Assembly: GCF_900091315.1 (NCBI RefSeq)
Contig: NZ_FLSP01000072.1
Coordinates: 1-44,715 of the forward strand
Length of the DNA: 44,715 nt
Direction of reading: 5' to 3'
Origin: Streptomyces sp. DI166
GTDB taxonomy: Bacteria > Actinomycetota > Actinomycetes > Streptomycetales > Streptomycetaceae
Of the stretch, positions 16,136 to 23,498 are shown piece after piece. The notes under the pieces were generated by a model. It worked only from the letters and a program-made list of their open reading frames with translations, was not told the origin of the DNA and made no database searches. A program made the translations under genes and the position numbers. Positions within the stretch are counted from its first letter, which is position 1. Each line of letters begins with the position of its first letter.

Positions 16136-16379
16136 GGGGACCTTCCGGGAACGATCGGAACTCGGGGAGGCTCCACCTGTACCGGGCGCGCGCCCGCGCG
16201 CGTGTGATCGTCACCCCTTCGGTGGCGAGTTGGCGCCGAGCGTCCGCGTGGCGTCCGGGAGTTGTCCCTGTCTTGTCACGCTCTCGGGTGGACGCTGGCG
16301 ATGCGTTCGCGGTGGGCGCATGGTCTGACCGTACGAAGACTCCGAACGAAGACTTCGACCCTCTCCGTGGAGGTGCGTC

Positions 16380-16565
16380 ATGGGTGCTCACCAGGCTTCT
16401 TGTCCGCTGACCGGTCCGCACGCCGGCGTGGTCGTCGCCGCCCACCCCGAGCAGGGGTGGAGCCTGCTGTGCGACGGCACGATCGTCTTCGACGACTCCG
16501 GGGAGCTGCTGCCGGACGGGCGGGCCGTCGCACCGCACCGGGTTGCAGTGGCCGTCGCCGCCTGA
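16380..16565 (+). CDS. DUF5999 family small protein
   Basis: A 61-residue protein matching the DUF5999 family, common in Streptomyces. The conserved core is HPEQGWSLLCDGTIVFDDSG followed by ELLPDGR and APHR. The first Cys (CPLTG) is typical. GTGGAGG lies 6-7 bases before ATG 16380. The 244-bp upstream spacer has no other gene; it contains a short GAAGACT direct repeat around 16335-16352. Function is unknown. It converges on the RidA gene with a 7-bp gap. Confidence 0.85.
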   Translation: MGAHQASCPLTGPHAGVVVAAHPEQGWSLLCDGTIVFDDSGELLPDGRAVAPHRVAVAVAA

Positions 16566-16572
16566 CCGTCCC

Positions 16573-16971
16573 CTACGGCAATACCGCGAAGCCGTCCAGC
16601 TCCACCAGCGCCTGCCCGTCCCACAGGCGTACGACCTCCACGACCGCCATCGCCGGGTAGTCCCGGCCCGCCAGCCTCCGCCAGACGGCGCCCAGTTCAC
16701 GGGCGTGCGCGCGGTACTCCTCGATGTCCGTGGCGTAGACCGTGACCCTGGCCAGGTCGGCCGGGGTGGCGCCGACCGCTCGCAGGGCCGTGAGGAGGTT
16801 GGTCAGCGCCTTCTCGAACTGCTCGGGGAGGCTGTCCCCCACCACCTTGCCGTCGGTGTCCAGTGCCGTCTGGCCCGCCAGGAACACGAGCCGGGTGCCG
16901 GTGGCCACCACGGCGTGCGAGAAGCCCGTGGGCGGGGAGAGTTCGGGCGGGTTCAGTCGCTCGGCGGTCAT
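16573..16971 (-). CDS. RidA/YjgF family protein, probable catabolic imine deaminase or relative
   Basis: The 132-residue protein has the chorismate-mutase-like RidA fold, trimeric in the family (VVATGTRLVFLAGQTALDTDG, LARVTVYATDI, ELGAVW, ALVELDGFAVLP). Archetypal RidA hydrolyses enamine/imine intermediates using an Arg in a PAR(S/T) motif near the end. Here that segment reads YPAMAVVEVVRLWDG, so the Arg is replaced by Met and the activity may differ. ATG 16971 overlaps the acyl-CoA dehydrogenase stop as ATGA, implying co-translation. RidA genes accompany 2-aminobenzoyl-CoA pathways, where an enamine must be deaminated, which fits the surrounding cluster. Confidence 0.82.
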   Translation of the reverse strand: MTAERLNPPELSPPTGFSHAVVATGTRLVFLAGQTALDTDGKVVGDSLPEQFEKALTNLLTALRAVGATPADLARVTVYATDIEEYRAHARELGAVWRRLAGRDYPAMAVVEVVRLWDGQALVELDGFAVLP

Positions 16972-18122
16972 GCGTCGGCCTCCGGTCCGGCGTGCGGTTC
17001 CTTGTACAACTCCTTGTACAACTCCTTCGCGATGATGCCCCGTTGCACCTCGCTCGCCCCCTCGTAGATGCGCGGGGCGCGGACCTCCCGGTACAGGTGT
17101 TCCAGCAGGTGGCCGCGGCGCAGGGCTCGGGCGCCGTGCAGTTGGACCGCCTGGTCGACGACGTACTGCGCGGTCTCCGTGGCCAGCAGTTTCGCCATCG
17201 CCGAGCGGCGGGGCACGTCGGGGGCGCCCTCGTCGTACGCCGTGGCCGCCGCGTAGACCATGAGGCGGGCCGCCTCCGTGCGCAGGGCCAGCTCGGCGAC
17301 CTGGTGGGAGACCGACTGGAGGTCCCTCAACTTGCCGCCGAACGCGTCCCGTTGGGCCGTGTGGGCGAGGGTGGCGTCCAGGGCGGCCTGGGCCATGCCC
17401 ACCGCGAAGGCGCCGACGCTGGGGCGGAACAGGTTCAGGGTGCCCATCGCGACCCGGAAGCCGCGGTCGGGCTCGCCCAGGAGGTCGGCGGTGGTGACCG
17501 GGACCGCGTCGAAGTCGAGGGTGCCGATGGGGTGCGGGGAGAGCATGTCGAGGGGGGTGCCGGTCAGGCCGGGGCGGTCGGCCGGGACCAGGAAGGCGGT
17601 GACGCCGCGGGAGCCGGCGCCCGGGGTCGTACGGGCGAAGACGGTGTAGAAGTCGGCGTCGGGGGCGTTGGAGATCCAGCACTTCTCGCCGGTCAGGCGC
17701 CAGCCGGAGGGGCCGTCGGGTTCGGCGGTCAGGGTGAGGGCCGCGGCGTCGGAGCCTGCTCCGGGCTCGCTCAGTGCGAAGGCGGCCACCGCCCGGCCCT
17801 CCCCCACCCGGGGCAGCCAGTGCGCGCGCTGTTCCGGGGTGCCGTGGGCGTGCACGGGGTGGGCGCCGAGGCCCTGGAGGGCGAGCGCGGTCTCCGCCTC
17901 CGTGCAGGCGTAGGCCAGGGACTCGCGCATCAGGCAGAGGTCCAGGGCGCCGGAGGTGAACAGGCGGGGCAGCAGGCCGAGGGCGCCCAGTTCGGCGACG
18001 AGGGGGCGGTTGACCTGGCCGGGCTCGCCCTTCTCGGCGAGGGGGCGCAGTCGCTCGGCGGCCTGTCGGCGCAGTTCGGCGCACCAGGCGAGCTGGTCCG
18101 GTTCGAGTGAGAATGCGGGCAT
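16968..18122 (-). CDS. acyl-CoA dehydrogenase family protein
   Basis: The 384-residue flavoprotein shows family blocks FALSEPGAGSDAAAL (FAD/substrate contact), KCWISNAPDADFY, DAFGGKLRDLQSVSHQVAEL and C-terminal YEGASEVQRGIIAKELY. The catalytic Glu region lies in RIYEGASEVQRG. It would oxidise an alicyclic or acyl-CoA intermediate in a beta-oxidation-like route. The C-terminus contains a short tandem repeat, KELYKELYKE, from a duplicated 12-bp stretch (about 16999-17022), a recent-looking slippage. ATG 18122 follows GGACGG. It shares a divergent promoter region with the CoA ligase gene and is first in a two-gene unit with RidA. Confidence 0.88.
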   Translation of the reverse strand: MPAFSLEPDQLAWCAELRRQAAERLRPLAEKGEPGQVNRPLVAELGALGLLPRLFTSGALDLCLMRESLAYACTEAETALALQGLGAHPVHAHGTPEQRAHWLPRVGEGRAVAAFALSEPGAGSDAAALTLTAEPDGPSGWRLTGEKCWISNAPDADFYTVFARTTPGAGSRGVTAFLVPADRPGLTGTPLDMLSPHPIGTLDFDAVPVTTADLLGEPDRGFRVAMGTLNLFRPSVGAFAVGMAQAALDATLAHTAQRDAFGGKLRDLQSVSHQVAELALRTEAARLMVYAAATAYDEGAPDVPRRSAMAKLLATETAQYVVDQAVQLHGARALRRGHLLEHLYREVRAPRIYEGASEVQRGIIAKELYKELYKEPHAGPEADA

Positions 18123-18265
18123 CGCCGTCCTCTCTCCCGCGGCTGTCGAGGTGACGCGGAGCCGCTCCCCCAACGGTATCGCGCACAGTTGACTGCCGTC
18201 ACCAACACGATACGCTCGTCGAGCGAGCCCACCAGGGAGCCCACCAGGCAAGGGGGCGCACCGCC
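18123..18265. promoter_or_regulatory. divergent promoter with inverted CGATAC elements (acyl-CoA dehydrogenase / CoA ligase)
   Basis: The 143-bp spacer contains GGTATCG (18175-18181) and CGATACG (18208-18214) in inverted orientation, plus GTTGACTG around 18188. CGATACG also occurs upstream of the enoyl-CoA hydratase gene (26761-26767). Candidate operator for the PaaX-type regulator encoded at 19886. Confidence 0.4.
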
Positions 18266-19870
18266 ATGAACCAGTCGGCGCATCTCGACACCTTCGCGCG
18301 GGACCACCTCCCGCCGCCGGACCAGTGGCCCGAACTGAGTTTCGACCTGCCGGAGCTGCAATACCCCGAACGGCTAAACTGCGCCGCCGAGCTACTGCAC
18401 GGCCCCCCGGACGACCGCCCGGTGTTCCGCACCCCGACCGGTCCCCCCTGGACCTACGGCGAGCTGCGCGCCCGTGTCGACCGGCTGGCGCATCTGCTCA
18501 CCGGCGACCTCGGAGTGGTCCCCGGCAACCGGGTGCTGCTGCGCGGCCCGACCACCCCGTGGCTGGCCGCCTGCTGGCTGGCGGTGCTGAAGGCAGGCGC
18601 GGTCGCGGTGACCGTCCTGGCCCAGCAGCGCCCGAGCGAGCTGCGCACCATGTGCGAGATCGCCGAGGTGGGACACGCCCTGTGCGACATCCGCGCGGTC
18701 GACGACCTGGCCAAGGCGGAGATACCGGGGCTCAGGATCACCACGTACGGCGGTGACGGTCCGGACGACCTGCTGCGCCGGGAGGCGCCGGACACCCCGT
18801 ACGAAGCCGTGCCGACCGCCGCCGACGACGTGGCGCTGATCGCCTTCACCTCCGGGACCACCGGACGGCCCAAGGGCTGTATGCACTTCCACCGGGACGT
18901 GCTGGCCATCGCGGACACCTTCTCCAAGCATGTGCTCCAGCCGCGCGCGGACGACGTTTTCGCAGGCAGTCCCCCGCTCGGCTTCACCTTCGGGCTCGGC
19001 GGACTCGTGGTCTTCCCGCTGCGCGCCGGGGCGAGCGCGCTGCTGCTCGAACAGGCAGGCCCCAAGCAGCTGTTGCCCGCCGTCGCCGAGCACCGGGTGA
19101 GCGTGCTGTTCACCGCGCCGACCGCCTATCGCGCCATGCTCGACGAGTTGGACGGGTACGACATCGGTGCGCTGCGCCGCTGTGTCTCGGCCGGCGAGAA
19201 CCTGCCCGCCGCCACCTGGCGGGCCTGGCACGAGCGGACCGGGCTCAGGATCATCAACGGCATCGGCGCCACCGAGCTGTTGCACATCTTCGTCTCCGCC
19301 GCCGACGAGGCGATCAAGCCCGGCACCACGGGCGTTCCGGTCCCCGGCTGGCAGGCCCGCGTGGTCGACGAGGACGGCCGGGAGAGGCCCGACGGGGAGC
19401 CGGGGCTGCTCGCGGTGCGCGGTCCGATCGGCTGCCGCTACCTCGCCGACCCGCGCCAGCGGGAGTACGTACGGCACGGCTGGAACATCACCGGGGACAC
19501 CTATGTCCGGGAGAGCGACGGCTACTTCCGTTACGTCGCCCGCGCCGACGACATGATCATCTCGGCCGGGTACAACATCGCGGGCCCCGAGGTCGAGGAG
19601 GCGCTGCTGCGCCACCCGGACGTGCTGGAGACGGCCGTCGTGGGCCGTCCGGACGAGGCGCGCGGACAGATCGTGGTGGCGTTCGCGGTGCTCCGGCCGG
19701 GTGCCCGGCGCGACAGCGAGGAGCTGCGGGCGTTCGTGAAGTCGGAGCTGGCGCCGTACAAGTGCCCGCGGGAGATCGTCTTCCTGGACGCCCTGCCGCG
19801 CACCGCGACCGGGAAGCTCCAGCGGTTCAAGCTGCGGGTGGCGGCCGATGCCGCGGGTGACCGGCACTGA
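18266..19870 (+). CDS. AMP-binding aryl-CoA ligase (2-aminobenzoate/benzoate-CoA ligase type)
   Basis: The 534-residue adenylate-forming enzyme has the P-loop-like core IAFTSGTTGRPKG (~195-207), the acyl pocket GIGATELLHIFVSA, the hinge region YFRYVARADDMIISAGYNI and catalytic Lys near the end in RTATGKLQRFK. Overall text fits the benzoate/2-aminobenzoate-CoA ligase clade more than acetyl-CoA synthetases. It would activate an aromatic acid as its CoA thioester with ATP, the committed first step for the monooxygenase encoded at 23499. AAGGGGG precedes ATG 18266. The PaaX-family regulator gene follows 15 bp later, probably in the same unit. The exact acid (anthranilate, salicylate or benzoate) cannot be read from sequence. 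Confidence 0.85.
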   Translation: MNQSAHLDTFARDHLPPPDQWPELSFDLPELQYPERLNCAAELLHGPPDDRPVFRTPTGPPWTYGELRARVDRLAHLLTGDLGVVPGNRVLLRGPTTPWLAACWLAVLKAGAVAVTVLAQQRPSELRTMCEIAEVGHALCDIRAVDDLAKAEIPGLRITTYGGDGPDDLLRREAPDTPYEAVPTAADDVALIAFTSGTTGRPKGCMHFHRDVLAIADTFSKHVLQPRADDVFAGSPPLGFTFGLGGLVVFPLRAGASALLLEQAGPKQLLPAVAEHRVSVLFTAPTAYRAMLDELDGYDIGALRRCVSAGENLPAATWRAWHERTGLRIINGIGATELLHIFVSAADEAIKPGTTGVPVPGWQARVVDEDGRERPDGEPGLLAVRGPIGCRYLADPRQREYVRHGWNITGDTYVRESDGYFRYVARADDMIISAGYNIAGPEVEEALLRHPDVLETAVVGRPDEARGQIVVAFAVLRPGARRDSEELRAFVKSELAPYKCPREIVFLDALPRTATGKLQRFKLRVAADAAGDRH

Positions 19871-19885
19871 TGCCGACGACCTAAG

Positions 19886-20707
19886 ATGATCAACGTGTCC
19901 GACCAGCATGCACCACGGTCCTTGATCGTCACGCTCTACGGCGCCTACGGCCGTCATGTACCCGGCCCGGTGCCCGTCGCCGAACTGATCCGGCTGCTGG
20001 CCGCGGTCGGCGTGGACGCTCCCTCCGTGCGCTCGTCGGTGTCCCGGCTGAAGAGACGCGGCCTGCTCGTGCCGGCCCGCACCGCTGAGGGCGCGGCCGG
20101 GTACGAACTCTCCCCCGACGCACGCCAGTTGCTCGACGACGGCGACCGGCGCGTGTACGCCACCACCTCGTCCGACGAGGAGGGCTGGGTCCTCGCCGTG
20201 TTCTCCGTCCCGGAGTCCGAGCGGCAGAAGCGGCACGTGCTGCGCTCCCGGCTCGCGGGCCTGGGCTTCGGCACGGCGGCGCCCGGCGTGTGGATCGCCC
20301 CCGCGCGGCTGTACGAGGAGACCCGGCACACGCTCGCGCGACTGCGCCTGGAGCCGTACGTGGACTTCTTCCGCGGCGAGCACCTTGGGTTCACGCCCAC
20401 GGTCGAGGCCGTCACCCGCTGGTGGGACCTGGCGGCCATCGCCAAGCAGCACGACGCGTTCCTCGACCGGCACGCGCCCGTCCTCCAGACCTGGGAGCAG
20501 CGCACCGACACCCCGCCCGAGGAGGCGTACCGCGACTACCTCCTCGCCCTGGACTCCTGGCGCCACCTGCCCTACGTCGACCCCGGGCTGCCCGCCCGGC
20601 TGCTGCCCGCCGACTGGCCGGGCGCCCGGTCGGCGGCGGTGTTCCGGGCGTTGCACGAGCGGCTGCGGGACGCGGGGGCGGTCTTCGCGGGCGTGGGCCA
20701 GGGGTGA
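19886..20707 (+). CDS. PaaX family transcriptional regulator
   Basis: The 273-residue protein has the PaaX order: an N-terminal winged helix (SLIVTLYGAYGRHV, then VDAPSVRSSVSRLKRRGLL), a central ferredoxin-like part (WVLAVFSVPESERQKRHVLR, then GFGTAAPGVWIAP) and a C-terminal helical domain (DLAAIAKQHDAFL, YRDYLLALDSWRHLPYVDPGLP). PaaX proteins repress aryl-CoA catabolic operons and are released by the aryl-CoA thioester. Position directly behind the CoA ligase gene supports control of this cluster. ATG 19886 is used; GTG 19898 is possible. Candidate sites are the CGATAC elements at 18175, 18208 and 26761. Confidence 0.88.
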   Translation: MINVSDQHAPRSLIVTLYGAYGRHVPGPVPVAELIRLLAAVGVDAPSVRSSVSRLKRRGLLVPARTAEGAAGYELSPDARQLLDDGDRRVYATTSSDEEGWVLAVFSVPESERQKRHVLRSRLAGLGFGTAAPGVWIAPARLYEETRHTLARLRLEPYVDFFRGEHLGFTPTVEAVTRWWDLAAIAKQHDAFLDRHAPVLQTWEQRTDTPPEEAYRDYLLALDSWRHLPYVDPGLPARLLPADWPGARSAAVFRALHERLRDAGAVFAGVGQG

Positions 20708-20769
20708 GCCTCCGCACGTCTCCGGGCGCTTAGAGAACACTCAGGCTCTTCCGTCACTCCTCTCAGATT

Positions 20770-20807
20770 CCTCACCTAGCGTGCAGCGCGTTGCCTGCCA
20801 GGTGAGG
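20770..20807. promoter_or_regulatory. inverted repeat in the cysC leader
   Basis: Perfect 8-bp arms CCTCACCT (20770-20777) and AGGTGAGG (20800-20807) flank a 22-base loop just upstream of the cysC ribosome-binding region. A TAGCGT at 20777-20782 could be a -10 element, so this may be an operator or a leader-RNA stem masking GGTGAGG. No classical cysteine-rich leader peptide was found. Confidence 0.35.
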
Positions 20808-20826
20808 AAAAAGAGGACTGTTGCGC

Positions 20827-21378
20827 ATGACCACGACGGCAAGGGCTCAGGGAGCCACGATCTGGCTCACCGGGCTGCCGAGCGCGGGTAAGACCACGAT
20901 CGCCCGCCTGCTCGGTGACCGGCTGAAGGGCGGAGGGCTCCGCACGGAGGTGCTCGACGGCGACGAGATACGCCGCTTCCTCTCCGCCGGGCTGGGCTTC
21001 TCCAAGGAGGACCGCGACACCAACGTCCGGCGCATCGGCCTGGTTTCGGAGGTACTGGCCCGCAACGGCGTGCTGTCCGTGGTGCCGGTGATCGCACCGT
21101 ACGCCGTCAGCCGCGCGGCGGTGCGCGAACGCCACCAGCGCAACGGAGTGCCGTACATCGAGGTGCATGTCGCGACCCCGGTCGAGGTGTGCAGCGAGCG
21201 GGACGTGAAGGGACTGTACGCGCGGCAGGCGGCGGGTGAGCTGTCCGGGCTGACCGGCGTGGACGATCCCTACGAACCGCCTGTGGACCCGGACTTGGTG
21301 CTGCGGACGCAGGAGCAGACGCCCCGGCAGTCCGCGGACGCAGTGTACGCGCTGCTCGTGGAGCGGGGGCTGGTGTGA
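20827..21378 (+). CDS. cysC: adenylyl-sulfate kinase
   Basis: The 183-residue APS kinase phosphorylates adenosine 5'-phosphosulfate to PAPS. Walker A GLPSAGKT is at 16-23, followed by the APS-binding block EVLDGDEIRRFLSAGLGFSK, EDRDTNVRRIG and the lid segment GLYARQAAGELSGLTGVDDP. Length is normal. ATG 20827 is preferred over TTG 20821, with AGAGGA upstream. Its stop overlaps the cysD GTG start (GTGA), giving a cysC-cysD-cysN operon. No cysH or sulfite reductase is adjacent, so this set makes PAPS or APS apart from a complete assimilation cluster. Confidence 0.95.
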   Translation: MTTTARAQGATIWLTGLPSAGKTTIARLLGDRLKGGGLRTEVLDGDEIRRFLSAGLGFSKEDRDTNVRRIGLVSEVLARNGVLSVVPVIAPYAVSRAAVRERHQRNGVPYIEVHVATPVEVCSERDVKGLYARQAAGELSGLTGVDDPYEPPVDPDLVLRTQEQTPRQSADAVYALLVERGLV

Positions 21379-22274
21379 ATCCCGGGTTCGGTCATCTGGA
21401 CGCGTTGGAGTCGGAGTCGGTGCACATCTTCCGCGAGGTGGCGGGGGAGTTCGAGCGGCCGGTGATCCTGTTCTCCGGCGGCAAGGACTCCGTCGTCATG
21501 CTGCACCTGGCGCTCAAGGCCTTCGCTCCGGCCCCGACTCCCTTCCCGCTGCTGCACGTGGACACCGGGCACAACTTCCCCGAGGTCATCGAGTACCGCG
21601 ACCGCGCGGTCGCGAAGCACGGGCTGCGGCTGCATGTCGCCTCCGTGCAGGACTACATCGACCGGGGTGTGCTGCGTGAACGGGCAGACGGGACGCGCAA
21701 TCCGCTGCAGACGCTGCCGCTGACGGAGAAGATCCAGAGCGAGAAGTTCGACGCCGTCTTCGGCGGCGGGCGGCGCGACGAGGAGAAGGCGCGCGCCAAG
21801 GAACGGGTGTTCTCGCTGCGCGACGAGTTCTCGCAGTGGGACCCGCGCCGCCAGCGGCCCGAGCTGTGGAACCTGTACAACGGGCGGCACGCACCCGGCG
21901 AACACGTCCGTGTCTTCCCGCTGTCCAACTGGACCGAGCTGGACGTGTGGCAGTACATCGCCCGCGAGGGCATCGAACTGCCGTCCATCTACTTCGCCCA
22001 TCACCGGGAGGTGTTCGCGCGGGGTGGGATGTGGCTGACGGCGGGCGACTGGGGCGGGCCCCGGTCCGCGGAGACCGTGGAGAAGCGGCAGGTCCGGTAC
22101 CGGACGGTGGGCGACATGTCCTGCACCGGCGCGGTGGACTCCGACGCCGACACCGTCGAGAAGGTCATCGCCGAGATCGCCGCGTCCCGGCTCACCGAGC
22201 GGGGTGCGACCCGGGCGGACGACAAGCTGTCCGAGGCCGCGATGGAGGACCGTAAGCGCGAGGGGTACTTCTAA
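21375..22274 (+). CDS. cysD: sulfate adenylyltransferase subunit 2
   Basis: The 299-residue PP-loop ATP pyrophosphatase is the catalytic subunit of ATP sulfurylase and makes APS from ATP and sulfate. The PP-loop is ILFSGGKDSVVMLHLALKAF, followed by HVDTGHNFPEVIEYRD, FDAVFGGGRRDEEKARAKER, FSLRDEFSQWDPRRQRPELW and the C-terminal RYRTVGDMSCTGAV. All family blocks are intact. GTG 21375 overlaps the cysC stop, and the cysN start follows 2 bp after the stop. It requires CysN for GTP-coupled activity. Confidence 0.95.
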   Translation: MNPGFGHLDALESESVHIFREVAGEFERPVILFSGGKDSVVMLHLALKAFAPAPTPFPLLHVDTGHNFPEVIEYRDRAVAKHGLRLHVASVQDYIDRGVLRERADGTRNPLQTLPLTEKIQSEKFDAVFGGGRRDEEKARAKERVFSLRDEFSQWDPRRQRPELWNLYNGRHAPGEHVRVFPLSNWTELDVWQYIAREGIELPSIYFAHHREVFARGGMWLTAGDWGGPRSAETVEKRQVRYRTVGDMSCTGAVDSDADTVEKVIAEIAASRLTERGATRADDKLSEAAMEDRKREGYF

Positions 22275-22276
22275 GC

Positions 22277-23494
22277 ATGAGCACGACCATCGACACGACC
22301 ATCGACACCCTGCGGTTCGCCACGGCCGGTTCGGTCGACGACGGCAAGTCCACGCTCGTCGGCCGCCTGCTGCACGACTCCAAGTCGGTGCTCGCCGACC
22401 AGCTGGAGGCCGTCGAGCACGCCTCCCGCAACCGCGGCCAGGACACCCCCGACCTGGCCCTGCTCACCGACGGCCTGCGCGCCGAGCGGGAACAGGGCAT
22501 CACGATCGACGTGGCGTACCGCTACTTCGCGACCCCGCGCCGCCGGTTCATCCTCGCCGACACCCCCGGCCACGTTCAGTACACCCGCAACATGGTCACC
22601 GGCGCCTCCACCGCCGACCTGGCGATCGTGCTGGTGGACGCCCGCAAGGGAGTGGTGGAGCAGACCCGCAGGCACGCCGCCGTGGCCGCGCTGCTGCGCG
22701 TCCCGCATGTCGTCCTCGCCGTCAACAAGATGGACCTCGTCGGGTACGAACAGGCGCCGTTCGAGCGGATCGTGGAGGACTTCGCCGCCCACGCGGCGGA
22801 GTCGGGGCTGCCCGGTTTCACCCCGATCCCGGTGTCCGCGCTCGTCGGCGACAACGTGGTCGCGCGTTCGACGGCGATGGGCTGGTACGAGGGCCCGGCG
22901 CTGCTGGAGTTCCTGGAGGAGGTCCCGGTGGGCGCCGAGGCACCGGACGCACCGGTCCGCTTCCCGGTCCAGTACGTGATCCGGGACGGCGAAGTGCGGT
23001 ACTACGCGGGCCAGTTGGCGTCCGGCGTTCTGCATGTCGGCGACCAGGTCACCGTCCACCCCTCCGGGGAGACGTCGCAAATCGCCGGGATCGACGTCCT
23101 CGGTACGGCCCGGGAGTCGGCGCGGGCGCCGCAGTCGATCAGCCTGCGGCTGGCCGACCAACGGGACGTGTCGCGCGGCGACATGATCACGGCCGGGGTC
23201 GACGTACCGGCGCTCACCCGGGAAGTGCGGGCAGCCGTCTGCCACTTGGCCGAGCGCCCGCTCAGGGTCGGCGACCGGGTGCTCGTCCGGCACACCACCC
23301 GTACGGTCAAGGCCGTGGTCGAGGACCTGGGCGGCGCGCCCGCCCTGTCCGTGAACGACCTGGGCCATATCACCCTGCGCACGGCGGACCCCCTCCTCCT
23401 CGATCCCTACGCGGCCTCCCGCCGCACCGGCGCCTTCATCGTCATCGACCCGGCGGACGGGGCGACGCTGACCGCGGGGATGGTCGAGCCGTAA
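22277..23494 (+). CDS. cysN: sulfate adenylyltransferase subunit 1 (GTPase)
   Basis: The 405-residue EF-Tu-like GTPase couples GTP hydrolysis to APS synthesis by CysD. G1 is GSVDDGKSTL, switch II DTPGHVQYTRNMVTGAS, and G4 NKMDLVGY. Beta-barrel domains 2 and 3 follow (RFPVQYVIRDGEVRYYAGQL, RDVSRGDMI). It is somewhat shorter than typical CysN (~440-475), with compact C-terminal barrels, and there is no fused CysC domain, consistent with a separate cysC. The N-terminus has a small repeat (TTIDTTIDT). It ends 4 bp from the convergent monooxygenase stop, with no room for a hairpin between them. Confidence 0.95.
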   Translation: MSTTIDTTIDTLRFATAGSVDDGKSTLVGRLLHDSKSVLADQLEAVEHASRNRGQDTPDLALLTDGLRAEREQGITIDVAYRYFATPRRRFILADTPGHVQYTRNMVTGASTADLAIVLVDARKGVVEQTRRHAAVAALLRVPHVVLAVNKMDLVGYEQAPFERIVEDFAAHAAESGLPGFTPIPVSALVGDNVVARSTAMGWYEGPALLEFLEEVPVGAEAPDAPVRFPVQYVIRDGEVRYYAGQLASGVLHVGDQVTVHPSGETSQIAGIDVLGTARESARAPQSISLRLADQRDVSRGDMITAGVDVPALTREVRAAVCHLAERPLRVGDRVLVRHTTRTVKAVVEDLGGAPALSVNDLGHITLRTADPLLLDPYAASRRTGAFIVIDPADGATLTAGMVEP

Positions 23495-23498
23495 CACC

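Noticed and set aside
16136..16379. Additional small genes on the plus strand in the DUF6299-DUF5999 spacer
   Set aside because: Open frames here lack ribosome-binding sites and conserved features.
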